DNA of 64,000 bases from positions 1-64,000 of the forward strand of contig NZ_CP138858.1 of assembly GCF_033878955.1 (NCBI RefSeq), written 5' to 3'. The notes below the pieces were generated by a model. The model was not told where the DNA came from and ran no database searches. It saw only the letters and a list, made by a program, of their open reading frames with translations. The translations under genes and the position numbers were made by a program. How positions within the stretch are numbered: position 1 is the stretch's first letter; every line of letters begins with the position of its first letter. This DNA comes from Coraliomargarita algicola (GTDB lineage Bacteria; Verrucomicrobiota; Verrucomicrobiia; Opitutales; Coraliomargaritaceae). Positions 1-8,642 of this stretch are shown piece by piece.

Positions 1-544
1 ATTTTTCAGGGGTATCTCGTTGTCGCTAATTGGAATTGGGGCTATGTTTATTCTCTGCGGTAATATGTGGACGACTCCAATCGGGCAGTTTGATAGCGGT
101 GCTCCAGCATGGTTGGGGAATCACAATTTGGTTATCCCCGCAATTTTGTTTTGGGGCTTTCCTTGGGTGGGAACCGTCGGAGTTTTGATTTATCTCTCGG
201 GGCTTCAAAATATCTCACAGGACGTCTACGAGGCGGCAAAACTGGATGGTGTGAGTCCGCTCGGAATGATCTTTAAGATCGAATTGCCGCTGATCATGAC
301 ACAGATCCGTATAAATTTGATCTTTATGACAATTGGTACGTTAACCACTTATGAAATGTTCTTGATCCTACTGGGACCGGATGGAGGCCCCGGAGGAAAG
401 GGGATGGTGCCAGGTTTGTATATGTTTACGGCGGCATTCTCTGAAGGTCGATTCGGTTATGCCTGTGCACTGGGCATGGTGCTATTCGTGATTATTCTAC
501 TCTTAACCATCGTCTATCAAAAATACGTGAAGGTTGATAAATAA
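1..544 (+). CDS. Sugar ABC transporter permease, MalF type (5' end outside window)
   Basis: Inner-membrane permease of a binding-protein-dependent carbohydrate importer. The open frame runs in from the left edge (codons from base 2; the TTG at 20 is an internal Leu), so only about the last 180 residues are present. The visible part has several hydrophobic membrane segments and the cytoplasmic EAA loop (EAAKLDGVSPLGMIFKIELP) that docks on the ATPase. A second permease starts 24 bases after the stop and the ATPase gene follows, a standard MalF-MalG-MalK order. The solute-binding protein gene would be expected upstream, outside the window. Substrate cannot be read from the sequence; the neighbouring GH42 points to a galactoside or oligosaccharide (inference). 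Confidence 0.93.
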   Translation, partial: FFRGISLSLIGIGAMFILCGNMWTTPIGQFDSGAPAWLGNHNLVIPAILFWGFPWVGTVGVLIYLSGLQNISQDVYEAAKLDGVSPLGMIFKIELPLIMTQIRINLIFMTIGTLTTYEMFLILLGPDGGPGGKGMVPGLYMFTAAFSEGRFGYACALGMVLFVIILLLTIVYQKYVKVDK

Positions 545-567
545 GCCCCTCCATAGAGCTATTGTAT

Positions 568-1407
568 ATGTCTACTCAGTTAAAAAATAAAATCAGTGAA
601 TGTATCAAACTGGGCTACCTTGCGTTTGTGCTATGTTTTGCTTTTTTTCCGCTCTACGTGATGATCGTGGTGAGCTTCAAAAGTAATGAGCAGTTTTTAG
701 CGAACCCTTGGTTTTTCGATGCGATTTCCGATATGAATTGGGGGAATTGGGTGGTCGGTTGGTACACTGTAAAAGGTTATATCTTAAATTCCATTTTCGT
801 ATCATTTCTTGGAACGAGTATTACTTTATGCATCGTCTTAATGTGTTCATATGCTTTAGCGCGTTATGATTTTCCGGGAAAGAATGTGATTTTCTATCTG
901 GTGATGGCGACGATGTTTTTACCCGGCACCGTGGCGGCGCTGGTTACCTTGTTTGATCTCTTACGTAGCATGGGATTGGTTAATAATTTGTGGGCACTAG
1001 TCTTAATGGCTTCGGTTGGGGGGCAAGTGGCAGGTGTGTTTATTTTGCGTAATTTTATTGAAGATATACCGAAGGAGTTGTTCGAGTCGGCGCAGCTTGA
1101 TGGGGCGGGGCATTTACAGCAGATTCGTCATATCATTTTACCTCTTTCGGCATCCATCATTTCGGTCACTTGTATTATGGATTTCTTGGGTTCCTGGAAC
1201 AATGTGATCCTGCCATTATTATTAATGCGCGATGATCAGTTACTGACGATACCCGTCGGTCTGTTTCGCCTGGATGGGGAATACGTGAAGCAATACGGTG
1301 AGCTGATGGCGGGCTACGCAATTAGTTCGGTGCCATTGCTAATTATCTTCCTATTTTCTATGAAGTTTTTCGTGAAGGGGCTTTCAGCAGGCGCCGTCAA
1401 GGGCTAG
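568..1407 (+). CDS. Sugar ABC transporter permease, MalG type
   Basis: Second membrane subunit of the carbohydrate ABC importer, 279 residues, a normal length for the MalG family. It shows an N-terminal membrane helix, further hydrophobic helices, and the EAA loop as ESAQLDGAGHLQQIRHIILP. ATG at 568 is preferred over the in-frame TTG at 562 because it gives the usual short hydrophilic start (MSTQLKNK) before helix 1. It is co-oriented with the first permease (24-bp gap) and lies 58 bp before the ATPase gene, so one operon is likely. Confidence 0.93.
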   Translation: MSTQLKNKISECIKLGYLAFVLCFAFFPLYVMIVVSFKSNEQFLANPWFFDAISDMNWGNWVVGWYTVKGYILNSIFVSFLGTSITLCIVLMCSYALARYDFPGKNVIFYLVMATMFLPGTVAALVTLFDLLRSMGLVNNLWALVLMASVGGQVAGVFILRNFIEDIPKELFESAQLDGAGHLQQIRHIILPLSASIISVTCIMDFLGSWNNVILPLLLMRDDQLLTIPVGLFRLDGEYVKQYGELMAGYAISSVPLLIIFLFSMKFFVKGLSAGAVKG

Positions 1408-1465
1408 CGAGTCTAGCATTCAGAATATTTTTAACCTTAATTTCTCTTACTTTTCATCTTAAGTT

Positions 1466-2590
1466 ATGGCAACTGTCACACTCAGTAATCTCGATAAAAC
1501 CTATAGTCCCGGCAAGAAGGATAGTTTTCACGCTGTTAAATCAATCGATTTGGAGATCCACGATAAGGAGTTTATGGTTTTTGTCGGGCCCTCTGGTTGC
1601 GGTAAGTCGACTACCTTGCGTATGATTGCAGGTCTCGAAGAAATCACTGGTGGAATTTTGAAGATCGGTGACCAGATCATGAATGATGTGGAGCCGAAGA
1701 ACCGCGGGATTGCTATGGTATTTCAGAATTACGCGCTGTATCCGCACATGACACTTTTTGATAATATGGCTTTCGGATTAAAGCTAAGTAAAACTCCGCG
1801 TGATGAAATTAAACGTCGAGTGGATGAAGCGTCCGAGATTTTAGGTCTAACGGAGATGTTGGATCGTAAGCCTAAAGCTTTATCAGGGGGGCAACGTCAG
1901 CGTGTCGCAGTGGGGCGTGCGATTGTGCGCAAGCCGGATGTATTTCTTTTTGATGAGCCACTGTCAAATTTGGATGCGAAAATGCGTGTGCAAATGCGAG
2001 CGGAAATCTCTCGCTTACATGCGCGCCTCGATGCGACGATGATTTATGTGACGCACGACCAGGTCGAAGCGATGACTATGGGGGACCGCATCTGTGTGAT
2101 GAAGGACGGTAACATCATGCAGGTTGATGAACCTTTGAAGCTGTATAATGATCCTCAGAATATGTTTGTGGCAGGCTTTATCGGGTCGCCACCGATGAAT
2201 TTCTTTCACGGAGTGTGCACTGAACAGGATGGTAAAATTTACTTTATCGAAAAGGGAGCAACTGGTGATGGGTTCCAGATAGAACTACAGGATAAACTGG
2301 CGGTGCTTGCTCGTAAGCATGGTAATGGCCCGATTGTCTTAGGAGTGCGCCCGGAAGACATGGTGGTTTCCGGATCCAAGGGGAGTGACAGCATTGACGC
2401 CGAGATTGATGTTTCCGAGCCCATGGGGGCGGAAACTTACCTGTATTTGATAACTCCAGGTGGCAATCATTTCATCGCAAAGGTGCCTGCGGATCATGCT
2501 TTCAATATGCGGCAGACGGTGCACTTGAAGTGCAATCAAGAGCGCTCTACGTTTTTCGATCCCGAAACGGAGAACGTGGTAAAGGCTTAA
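1466..2590 (+). CDS. ABC transporter ATP-binding protein, MalK/UgpC family
   Basis: Cytoplasmic ATPase that powers the preceding permeases; 374 residues, typical of the MalK/UgpC/MsmK group. Walker A GPSGCGKST is at residues 41-49, the signature LSGGQRQ at 140-146, Walker B with catalytic Glu (FLFDEP) at 161-166, and the switch His (THDQ) at 198. The roughly 130 residues after the nucleotide-binding domain are the regulatory TOBE/MOP-type beta domain seen in MalK proteins. In many bacteria such an ATPase serves several sugar importers; here it is the third gene of the transporter operon. Confidence 0.95.
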   Translation: MATVTLSNLDKTYSPGKKDSFHAVKSIDLEIHDKEFMVFVGPSGCGKSTTLRMIAGLEEITGGILKIGDQIMNDVEPKNRGIAMVFQNYALYPHMTLFDNMAFGLKLSKTPRDEIKRRVDEASEILGLTEMLDRKPKALSGGQRQRVAVGRAIVRKPDVFLFDEPLSNLDAKMRVQMRAEISRLHARLDATMIYVTHDQVEAMTMGDRICVMKDGNIMQVDEPLKLYNDPQNMFVAGFIGSPPMNFFHGVCTEQDGKIYFIEKGATGDGFQIELQDKLAVLARKHGNGPIVLGVRPEDMVVSGSKGSDSIDAEIDVSEPMGAETYLYLITPGGNHFIAKVPADHAFNMRQTVHLKCNQERSTFFDPETENVVKA

Positions 2591-2629
2591 ACACATCGAA
2601 CTGACTTTTCATTCAAACCCCATCTAATT

Positions 2630-3919
2630 ATGTCCTATTTACGTTCTACCCTTTTTCTGCCTTTGGTATTTTTATTGATTATGTGTTCCGCAAAAGCATC
2701 CAATTCTCCAGTCTGGGAATTAAGTGAAGAAGCGCTTGCTGAGTCGACGTTAACAGGAACTGTGGTATTGGAGGATGGTTATGTAGAGTTGAGTGATCAG
2801 GATACAATTACCTTACCTGATGGCTTACTTAAACAAGGTGAGGACTTTACAGTCGAGCTGAGTGTATTGCGGCCGGAGGAAACTGTGAGTGGACAGGAGA
2901 TCTTTTTGGTGAGTGATGTCGGAGCTGAGGATGAGCAGGGCCTGCAGGTTATATACTATCCGCCGAGTTATAATGCACTGGTGATTAATGATTCGGGGAA
3001 CCGTTGCGTGGAGGATCGTGGCTTCTTGAGTGATCGCTCGCACAAACTATCGCTCGTGGTTAAAGAAGGGCAGATGTCAGTTTTCCGAGATGGCTTTCTT
3101 AAGGCGATGACAGCCGGGATTAGCTATGGCTCCAAGCCCTATACATTTGGTGGGAGCAAAGATGAATTGGGCTCAAAATATCGATTTTCTGAGATAAAAG
3201 TGTATGATCAAGCGATTTTTCCCGAGGGCTTTGATGGCAGTGGAGACCGTATGATTAACTATAGTGGCGAAGGTTATTTGATGCAGCGGGTCCGAATCGA
3301 AAATCCGGATTTACCGCGCATATTAGTGGTGGGAGACTCTATTTCAATGGGGTATCGTCGCTATATTACGGCACACTTCGAAGGCCGTGCCTACGTCGAT
3401 TATTGGGTGGGAGGACATTGGTTTGGAGAAACTGCACGTGGAGAGAATTCCAAAGCGAAGGTCGCGTGGGACGGTGTGCTGTCCAATGGTCCTTATGATG
3501 TGATCAGTTGGAACGCGATGACTTTGCACATGTGGAATGGTTCGCCTGGACGTTGTAATGAGGAGACCTATCCCGCCAACATGACCGAGGTGGTGGATCA
3601 CTTGCTTGCGAGTGCACCAGATACAGCATTCATATGGGTGCGTTGCACCCCCTGGCGCACCACTCCTGAGAGCGGTCGTGCCGGGTTGGATCCGGTTCAT
3701 AATCCCCGCATTGTGAGGCTCAATGCCGTCACTGATGCGATTATGCGCGAAAGAAATATTCCGATTATTGATACATATTCATTAACACTAGAGCGATTTG
3801 ATACTTTGCGTGAAGGCTCAAAGGATGCCGTGCATTGGCCGAGTAGTGTGAATGAAGAGATGGCTGAAATGATTATTGAGCAAATGGAGAAAAGCTTATC
3901 GGCCAAGGGGTTGAATTGA
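2630..3919 (+). CDS. Exported SGNH/GDSL hydrolase with N-terminal beta-sandwich domain
   Basis: Predicted secreted esterase of 429 residues. An N-terminal signal peptide (hydrophobic residues about 8-20, cleavage likely after AKA) is followed by about 190 residues resembling a LamG/concanavalin-like beta-sandwich. The SGNH hydrolase domain starts at about residue 228: VVGDSISMG carries the nucleophile (Ser237), and DAVH near 399-402 supplies the catalytic Asp/His pair. It begins 39 bp after the ABC ATPase gene and precedes a GH42 enzyme, so removal of acyl groups from a glycan before uptake is the likely role (inference). Exact substrate unknown. Confidence 0.8.
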   Translation: MSYLRSTLFLPLVFLLIMCSAKASNSPVWELSEEALAESTLTGTVVLEDGYVELSDQDTITLPDGLLKQGEDFTVELSVLRPEETVSGQEIFLVSDVGAEDEQGLQVIYYPPSYNALVINDSGNRCVEDRGFLSDRSHKLSLVVKEGQMSVFRDGFLKAMTAGISYGSKPYTFGGSKDELGSKYRFSEIKVYDQAIFPEGFDGSGDRMINYSGEGYLMQRVRIENPDLPRILVVGDSISMGYRRYITAHFEGRAYVDYWVGGHWFGETARGENSKAKVAWDGVLSNGPYDVISWNAMTLHMWNGSPGRCNEETYPANMTEVVDHLLASAPDTAFIWVRCTPWRTTPESGRAGLDPVHNPRIVRLNAVTDAIMRERNIPIIDTYSLTLERFDTLREGSKDAVHWPSSVNEEMAEMIIEQMEKSLSAKGLN

Positions 3920-3992
3920 TTCATCTCAGTTTCGGCGCATCGATTTCTATTTATTTCTCAATTTCTCTGCTAACTCGTTGGCAGGGGGAAAT

Positions 3993-4024
3993 GGGTGCCT
4001 CATTTTTGGGGAAATGAGGCACCC
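3993..4024 (+). terminator. Strong hairpin after the SGNH gene, possible terminator or attenuator
   Basis: A perfect 13-bp stem, GGGTGCCTCATTT / AAATGAGGCACCC, closes a 6-base loop (4006-4011), 74 bp after the SGNH stop and about 90 bp before the GH42 start. There is no clear T-run after it, so it may be a processing or stabilising hairpin rather than a classical intrinsic terminator. Confidence 0.5.
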
Positions 4025-4114
4025 TGCAACTTGATTTCCCTATTGCGGATTGCTGTGGGATAGGCTCCATCGTACAAATAATATATCAAAACCAAGCCTC
4101 AAAAATTTTAGTCT

Positions 4115-6151
4115 ATGCAGTCGAGTAAACCGATACTTTATGGTGGTGATTACAATCCCGAGCAATGGTTGAAATATCCAGAGGTTCTTGAGCAAGATTT
4201 TCGTTTGTTTGAGCAAGCCTCGATTAACACATTGACGATAGGTGTTTTTGCATGGGCAGCGCTAGAGCCCGAGGAAGGCGTTTTTCAATTTGAGTGGTTG
4301 GATCATATCTTTGAGCGCGCGATGCGTCAGCATATGCGTATCATTTTGGCAACGCCTAGTGGCGGAAAGCCGAACTGGCTGGCAATGAAGTATACTGAAG
4401 TGAGGCGTGTGAATGAATTGGGGCAACGGGAGCCGCAACGCGCGAGACACAATCATTGTTTAACTTCGGACGTGTATCGTGATAAAGTCAGTATCATCAA
4501 TGAACAACTCGCTAAGCGTTACGGTGCACACTCGGCACTAGAAATGTGGCATATTTCCAATGAATTTGGAGGCTATTGCTATTGTGATCGTTGCATGGCT
4601 GCGTTTCGTGATTGGTTGAAGGCAAAGTATACGAGTCTGGATGCTTTGAATGAAGCCTATTGGAGCCGTTTCTGGAGTCACACCTTTACCGAATGGGAGC
4701 AAATTCGCTATATCGATAAAACGATTTGTGGTTTGGTATTGGATTGGAAGCGCTTTATGACCGATCAGTGCTGTAGTTTCATTCGCAATGAGATCGCAGC
4801 GATTCGTCGTGATTCACCGGATGTGCCGACGACGACCAATTTCATGGGCACTCACCCTGACTACGATTATCATAAATTGGCTCAGGAGATCGATGTCGTT
4901 TCCTGGGATGCCTATCCGATGTGGCATCTACCCCAAGATAACCATGAGAGCAATCATGCGCTGAATGCTGCTTTCCGTCATGATGTTACGCGTGGAATTG
5001 CCGGCGGTAAACCGTTTTTGTTGATGGAAAGTACGCCTGGGCAAGTGAATTGGGCTGGAGTCTCGCCCTTGATGCGCCCTGGGATGTTGCGTCTGGCCAG
5101 TTACCAGGCGATCGCACATGGTTCCGATTCGGTATGTTATTTTCAAATGCGTAAGAGTCGTGGCAGTTGGGAGCAGTTTCACGGTGCAGTGATTGATCAT
5201 GTGGGACATGCAAATACTCGGGTATTTCGTGAAGTTGAACAGTTGGGAGCATCCCTACTTCAGTTGGATTCGGTGGTCGGGTCCTTGGTGTCAGCCAAGG
5301 TCGCGATTGTTTTTGATTGGGAAACTCGCTGGATCTACGAAGGTGTTGCTTTGCCCAGCAATGCTCACAAACAGTATGCTGAAACGATACTGGCTCATTA
5401 TAAACCATTTTGGGCTCGTGGCATAAATGTGGATATCGTCGATAGGCAGGCAGACTTCTCCAAGTATGAATTGGTCGTAGCTCCTATCTTATTTATGCTA
5501 AGCGACTCTTTGGGGGAGCGATTGACAGATTTTGTGAAAGCAGGGGGGCATTTAGTGACCACTTATGGCACGGGTGTCGTGAACGAGACCGGCCTCGCTA
5601 TTTCCGGTGGTATGCCGGGAGCCCTACGTGAGGTGCTTGGTGTTTGGGTGGAGGAGTTCGATGCGTTACCGGATGCTTATCGCCGTCAAGTCAAGCCACT
5701 GGATGATGGGAAGTGTGGGCTTACTGGTGTTTATGAGGCACGCCATCATTTAGACCTCGTGCATCTGGAAACGGCTGAAGCCATCGCAGTATATGGCGAG
5801 GATTTTTACTCAGGCTACCCAGCACTTACGCGCCATTCGTTTGGTGCCGGAAGCGCTTGGCATATTTCATCTAGAAATGATGATCGCTTTAGCGACGATT
5901 TTCTAGGCTATCTGGCAGACGAGCTTAAACTGACGAATATTTCATCGTCTACTTTGCCGCAAGGTGTGTCCGTTCAGACTCGATCTGTGGCGAATGCTGA
6001 GTTTGTGTTTTTGATGAATTTCAACGATTCATCTGTGGTGTTTGAATTAATCGATGGCATCTATACAGATTTAGAAACTGAATCGACTGTGGAACGAACG
6101 ATCCACTTAGCCGCGTATCAGACTTGTGTCCTCCAGCGTCGTCTCGATTGA
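4115..6151 (+). CDS. Beta-galactosidase, glycoside hydrolase family 42
   Basis: Retaining beta-galactosidase hydrolysing terminal beta-galactosides; 678 residues, usual for GH42. The N terminus has the family motif GGDYNPEQW. The acid/base Glu is at 150 (WHISNEFGG) and the nucleophile Glu at 305 (FLLMESTPG). Cysteines 115, 155, 157 and 160 match the structural zinc site known in GH42. After the TIM barrel come the trimerisation (glutamine-amidotransferase-like) domain and a C-terminal beta domain. There is no signal peptide, so it should act in the cytoplasm on imported oligosaccharides, consistent with the ABC importer upstream. Confidence 0.93.
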   Translation: MQSSKPILYGGDYNPEQWLKYPEVLEQDFRLFEQASINTLTIGVFAWAALEPEEGVFQFEWLDHIFERAMRQHMRIILATPSGGKPNWLAMKYTEVRRVNELGQREPQRARHNHCLTSDVYRDKVSIINEQLAKRYGAHSALEMWHISNEFGGYCYCDRCMAAFRDWLKAKYTSLDALNEAYWSRFWSHTFTEWEQIRYIDKTICGLVLDWKRFMTDQCCSFIRNEIAAIRRDSPDVPTTTNFMGTHPDYDYHKLAQEIDVVSWDAYPMWHLPQDNHESNHALNAAFRHDVTRGIAGGKPFLLMESTPGQVNWAGVSPLMRPGMLRLASYQAIAHGSDSVCYFQMRKSRGSWEQFHGAVIDHVGHANTRVFREVEQLGASLLQLDSVVGSLVSAKVAIVFDWETRWIYEGVALPSNAHKQYAETILAHYKPFWARGINVDIVDRQADFSKYELVVAPILFMLSDSLGERLTDFVKAGGHLVTTYGTGVVNETGLAISGGMPGALREVLGVWVEEFDALPDAYRRQVKPLDDGKCGLTGVYEARHHLDLVHLETAEAIAVYGEDFYSGYPALTRHSFGAGSAWHISSRNDDRFSDDFLGYLADELKLTNISSSTLPQGVSVQTRSVANAEFVFLMNFNDSSVVFELIDGIYTDLETESTVERTIHLAAYQTCVLQRRLD

Positions 6152-6156
6152 GATTG

Positions 6157-6185
6157 TTTCTCGATCGCTAGTTTTCCTAGAGAAA
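6157..6185. terminator. Weak hairpin between convergent genes
   Basis: TTTCTC (6157-6162) and GAGAAA (6180-6185) can pair in the 41-bp gap between the convergent GH42 and dehydrogenase genes, with CTAG repeats inside the loop. The stem is short and AT-rich, so terminator function is only a possibility. Confidence 0.25.
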
Positions 6186-6192
6186 GCGCGAC

Positions 6193-7290
6193 TTATGTCA
6201 TGCGATGAAAGATTTCTTTAGTGATTTTGTGCTTCAAGGAACGGCCCTGCATGAAGCGTCTTAAGTTGCTTAGCGCTGTTTCGTGAAATACTTGTAAGGG
6301 ACAATCGGGCGAGCACATGGGGAAGGGCCAGTGGTTAATGCTGATTGCATGGGCAGATAGGATTAGATTGGGCCACTGTCGGGCTGGATGGTCGGCCGGG
6401 AGGTGGTCACCTTTCTCTGGGTCATTGAGCACATCCAGTCCCGCTCGGAGTCGACCAATTTTTAATTCTTCGAATAATGCTTCTTGGTCAATGATCTCGC
6501 CGCGAGCTGTATTTATAATTATACTATGCGTAGGTAGCTTGCTCAATAAGTCTGCTGTCACGCTGTTGATCGTGTCAGGAGTGACCCCGGCGTGAATGGA
6601 TATGGCGTCGGCAGGACTAAAGAGCCTTTCCAGCGATTCGACTGGTGTGATGTAATCTGGAAATTGAGTTACATAAGGGTCGTAAACCGTCAATTTAGCT
6701 CCAAATGGTTGTAGCATTTGAGCGAAACGTTGACCGATCGTTCCAAAGCCATACAAGCCGATGCGTAGATTGCGTAAGCTACCGCCGAGTAATGCGGGAC
6801 CGTTGAAATTATCGCTCCAGATGCCCGATCGCTTTTCTTCGATCTGGCCGCGCAGGTTTTTGAGACAAGCCAGTAGTAGAGTTAACGCACCTTCAGCCAC
6901 TTCGAAAGACATTGAATTGCCCCAGTTCGTAATGGGGATGGAGGCGTTGAAGAATTTCTCTGAGAGTGTCTGTTTTACGCTGCCAGTGATGTGACAGATG
7001 TATTCCAGTGCACCGGAATCGCCTAATATTGTATCGGGTACGGGCAGCGAATCCCAGCCTGTGAGTAAGACTTGGTGTTGACGAATATGTGAGGCAACTT
7101 CGCACTCGGAGAGCTCACTTCCATTCTCAATCACAGTGATAGTGCCTAAGTCGGCTAGCGCTTCTTTGAACGCATTGGTCCAGATGGCCGGGCTTAGCTG
7201 CTTTTGTGCAATATGCAGAATTGTGATTTTTTTATACGACGTCGAATTCGCGATCGCTGAAGAAACGACTGAGGTTGCTGGCTGTCGCAT
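6193..7290 (-). CDS. D-isomer specific 2-hydroxyacid dehydrogenase
   Basis: NAD(P)-dependent interconversion of a 2-hydroxy acid and a 2-keto acid, cytoplasmic; 365 residues. The Rossmann nucleotide-binding motif GLYGFGTIG lies at 178-186. The catalytic set is visible as Arg263 in NTARGEIID, a Glu around 292, and His314 in LSAHAISINH. The N terminus is about 25 residues longer than many family members. The LacI-type regulator ends 5 bp upstream, so the two are co-transcribed. Sugar-acid or hydroxypyruvate-type reduction would fit a carbohydrate locus, but the substrate is not deducible. A near-copy of the LacI operator lies inside its first codons (7235-7246). Confidence 0.88.
   Translation of the reverse strand: MRQPATSVVSSAIANSTSYKKITILHIAQKQLSPAIWTNAFKEALADLGTITVIENGSELSECEVASHIRQHQVLLTGWDSLPVPDTILGDSGALEYICHITGSVKQTLSEKFFNASIPITNWGNSMSFEVAEGALTLLLACLKNLRGQIEEKRSGIWSDNFNGPALLGGSLRNLRIGLYGFGTIGQRFAQMLQPFGAKLTVYDPYVTQFPDYITPVESLERLFSPADAISIHAGVTPDTINSVTADLLSKLPTHSIIINTARGEIIDQEALFEELKIGRLRAGLDVLNDPEKGDHLPADHPARQWPNLILSAHAISINHWPFPMCSPDCPLQVFHETALSNLRRFMQGRSLKHKITKEIFHRMT
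7235..7246. promoter_or_regulatory. Possible secondary operator inside the dehydrogenase gene
   Basis: TACGACGTCGAA matches 11 of 12 bases of the palindrome TTCGACGTCGAA found at 8495-8506 upstream of the LacI gene. It lies within the first 20 codons of the dehydrogenase. LacI-family repressors can use such auxiliary operators to form loops, but a chance match in coding sequence is also possible. Confidence 0.3.
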
Positions 7291-7295
7291 TTATT

Positions 7296-8366
7296 TTATA
7301 CTTCTGGAGTTGTTGAGGCTCGTACGATGAGCTCGGGTTCCATCGACACAGCGCTAAGCTTCTTTTTGTCGGAATTAACCATTTCGAGTGCCATTTTGAC
7401 TGCTAAACGTCCCATTTGATAAAAGGGAATACGCATGGTGGTTAATGGTAGAGTCGACAAGAACTCTGCAATATCATCATAGCCAGTAAGTGCGATGCGG
7501 TCTGGGAAGAGTGCTCGATATTTGTAAAGTAGACGTTGTGTTTGTATTACGTTGAAGTCGTTGGTGCACATGATGGCATCGATATTTTCATGGTTCGCTT
7601 CAAACCATTGCAGGAGATTGTTTTCGAAGTCCGCCTGATTATTACCTAATTCAGGAATGATGGGGTCTAGGCCGGCTTCTTGGATCGCATTAAGGTAGCC
7701 TTCGCGGCGGTCCTGTTCGCTGTAGTGGGGCTTCTCACTTTGCGAGGAGTTTATTAATAGTGCGATTTTTTTACGTCCTGTTTCGATCAGGTGCTTCGTG
7801 ATTGTTGCCGCGCCTGTTATATCATCAGAATAAACAGCATTGTGGGAAAGTTTTTCATTCAAATAAACGACTGGATATTCGCTGGCGTTTATTTGCTCCA
7901 CGATGTTGGAGGGCAGGTTGCCCGCATGTGAAAGCACCAAGGCGTCCAAGGTGTTCTCCTTAAAAACGTTGGGAATTGCAGTCGGGTCTTTGGAAAGGTC
8001 GGAAGCCAGACGGATCAATACCACGCGATATCTGCTGTCGGAAGCTGCGTCGAACACACCTGCTTCGGCCCCGGGCAGAGTCAGCGCACGAGCGCTTTTT
8101 TTGGCTTCAAAATAGCCGATATTAAAGAATTTGCCATAGCGCATCGAGCGTGCTCGGGAGTCGGGTTGATAACCAAGTTTTTTAGCTAAATCTTGTACGC
8201 GTTTTACCGTTTCCGGACGTAATTTTACATTGCTTTCGCGTGGAGACAGGGCTTGTGAGATCGAGCGGTCACTCAAATTCAGCTCACGTGCAAGGTCACT
8301 AATGGTCACTCTTTTTTTTCCTTTGCGACCTGCTGTCATCGGCTTGTTGTCTGTGGGGCTTGCCAT
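7296..8366 (-). CDS. LacI-family transcriptional regulator
   Basis: DNA-binding sugar-responsive regulator, 356 residues. After a basic N-terminal extension of about 18 residues comes the helix-turn-helix (VTISDLARELNLSDRSISQA), the hinge region, and a periplasmic-binding-protein-like effector domain to the C terminus. It is the first gene of a two-gene minus-strand unit with the dehydrogenase and is divergent from the GH39 gene at 8643. The palindrome at 8495-8506 in the shared intergenic region is a good candidate for its operator. Confidence 0.92.
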   Translation of the reverse strand: MASPTDNKPMTAGRKGKKRVTISDLARELNLSDRSISQALSPRESNVKLRPETVKRVQDLAKKLGYQPDSRARSMRYGKFFNIGYFEAKKSARALTLPGAEAGVFDAASDSRYRVVLIRLASDLSKDPTAIPNVFKENTLDALVLSHAGNLPSNIVEQINASEYPVVYLNEKLSHNAVYSDDITGAATITKHLIETGRKKIALLINSSQSEKPHYSEQDRREGYLNAIQEAGLDPIIPELGNNQADFENNLLQWFEANHENIDAIMCTNDFNVIQTQRLLYKYRALFPDRIALTGYDDIAEFLSTLPLTTMRIPFYQMGRLAVKMALEMVNSDKKKLSAVSMEPELIVRASTTPEV

Positions 8367-8494
8367 TATGGATGTGGATTATGTTAATAGGTGTGTAAGC
8401 TGCCGTGTTTAGGCAGGCGCTTTCTAGCTAAAGTGTAAGGATGTTATCGGCTTGGGGCTAATTGTTATAGCTTTTTTTTAGAAAATAGTTGAAC

Positions 8495-8506
8495 TTCGAC
8501 GTCGAA
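8495..8506. promoter_or_regulatory. Candidate LacI operator between LacI and GH39 genes
   Basis: TTCGACGTCGAA is a perfect 12-bp palindrome with a central CG-type step typical of LacI-family operators. It sits 129 bp upstream of the LacI start and 137 bp upstream of the GH39 start, so it can serve both divergent genes. Confidence 0.55.
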
Positions 8507-8642
8507 TCTTAATTTTTAGCTGTGATTTAATGGCAGTCAATCAAAAGATATCTGCTAAGTATCGTCATTCAATAGAGATTTTGTTAATACCTACAATCTG
8601 TCGAGGTAGTGGCCATTGTCTCGTGTTTTAGCCTAAATTATA

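Noticed and set aside
20..544. The permease starting at TTG 20
   Set aside because: The frame is open to the window edge, so 20 is an internal Leu codon and the gene begins outside the window.
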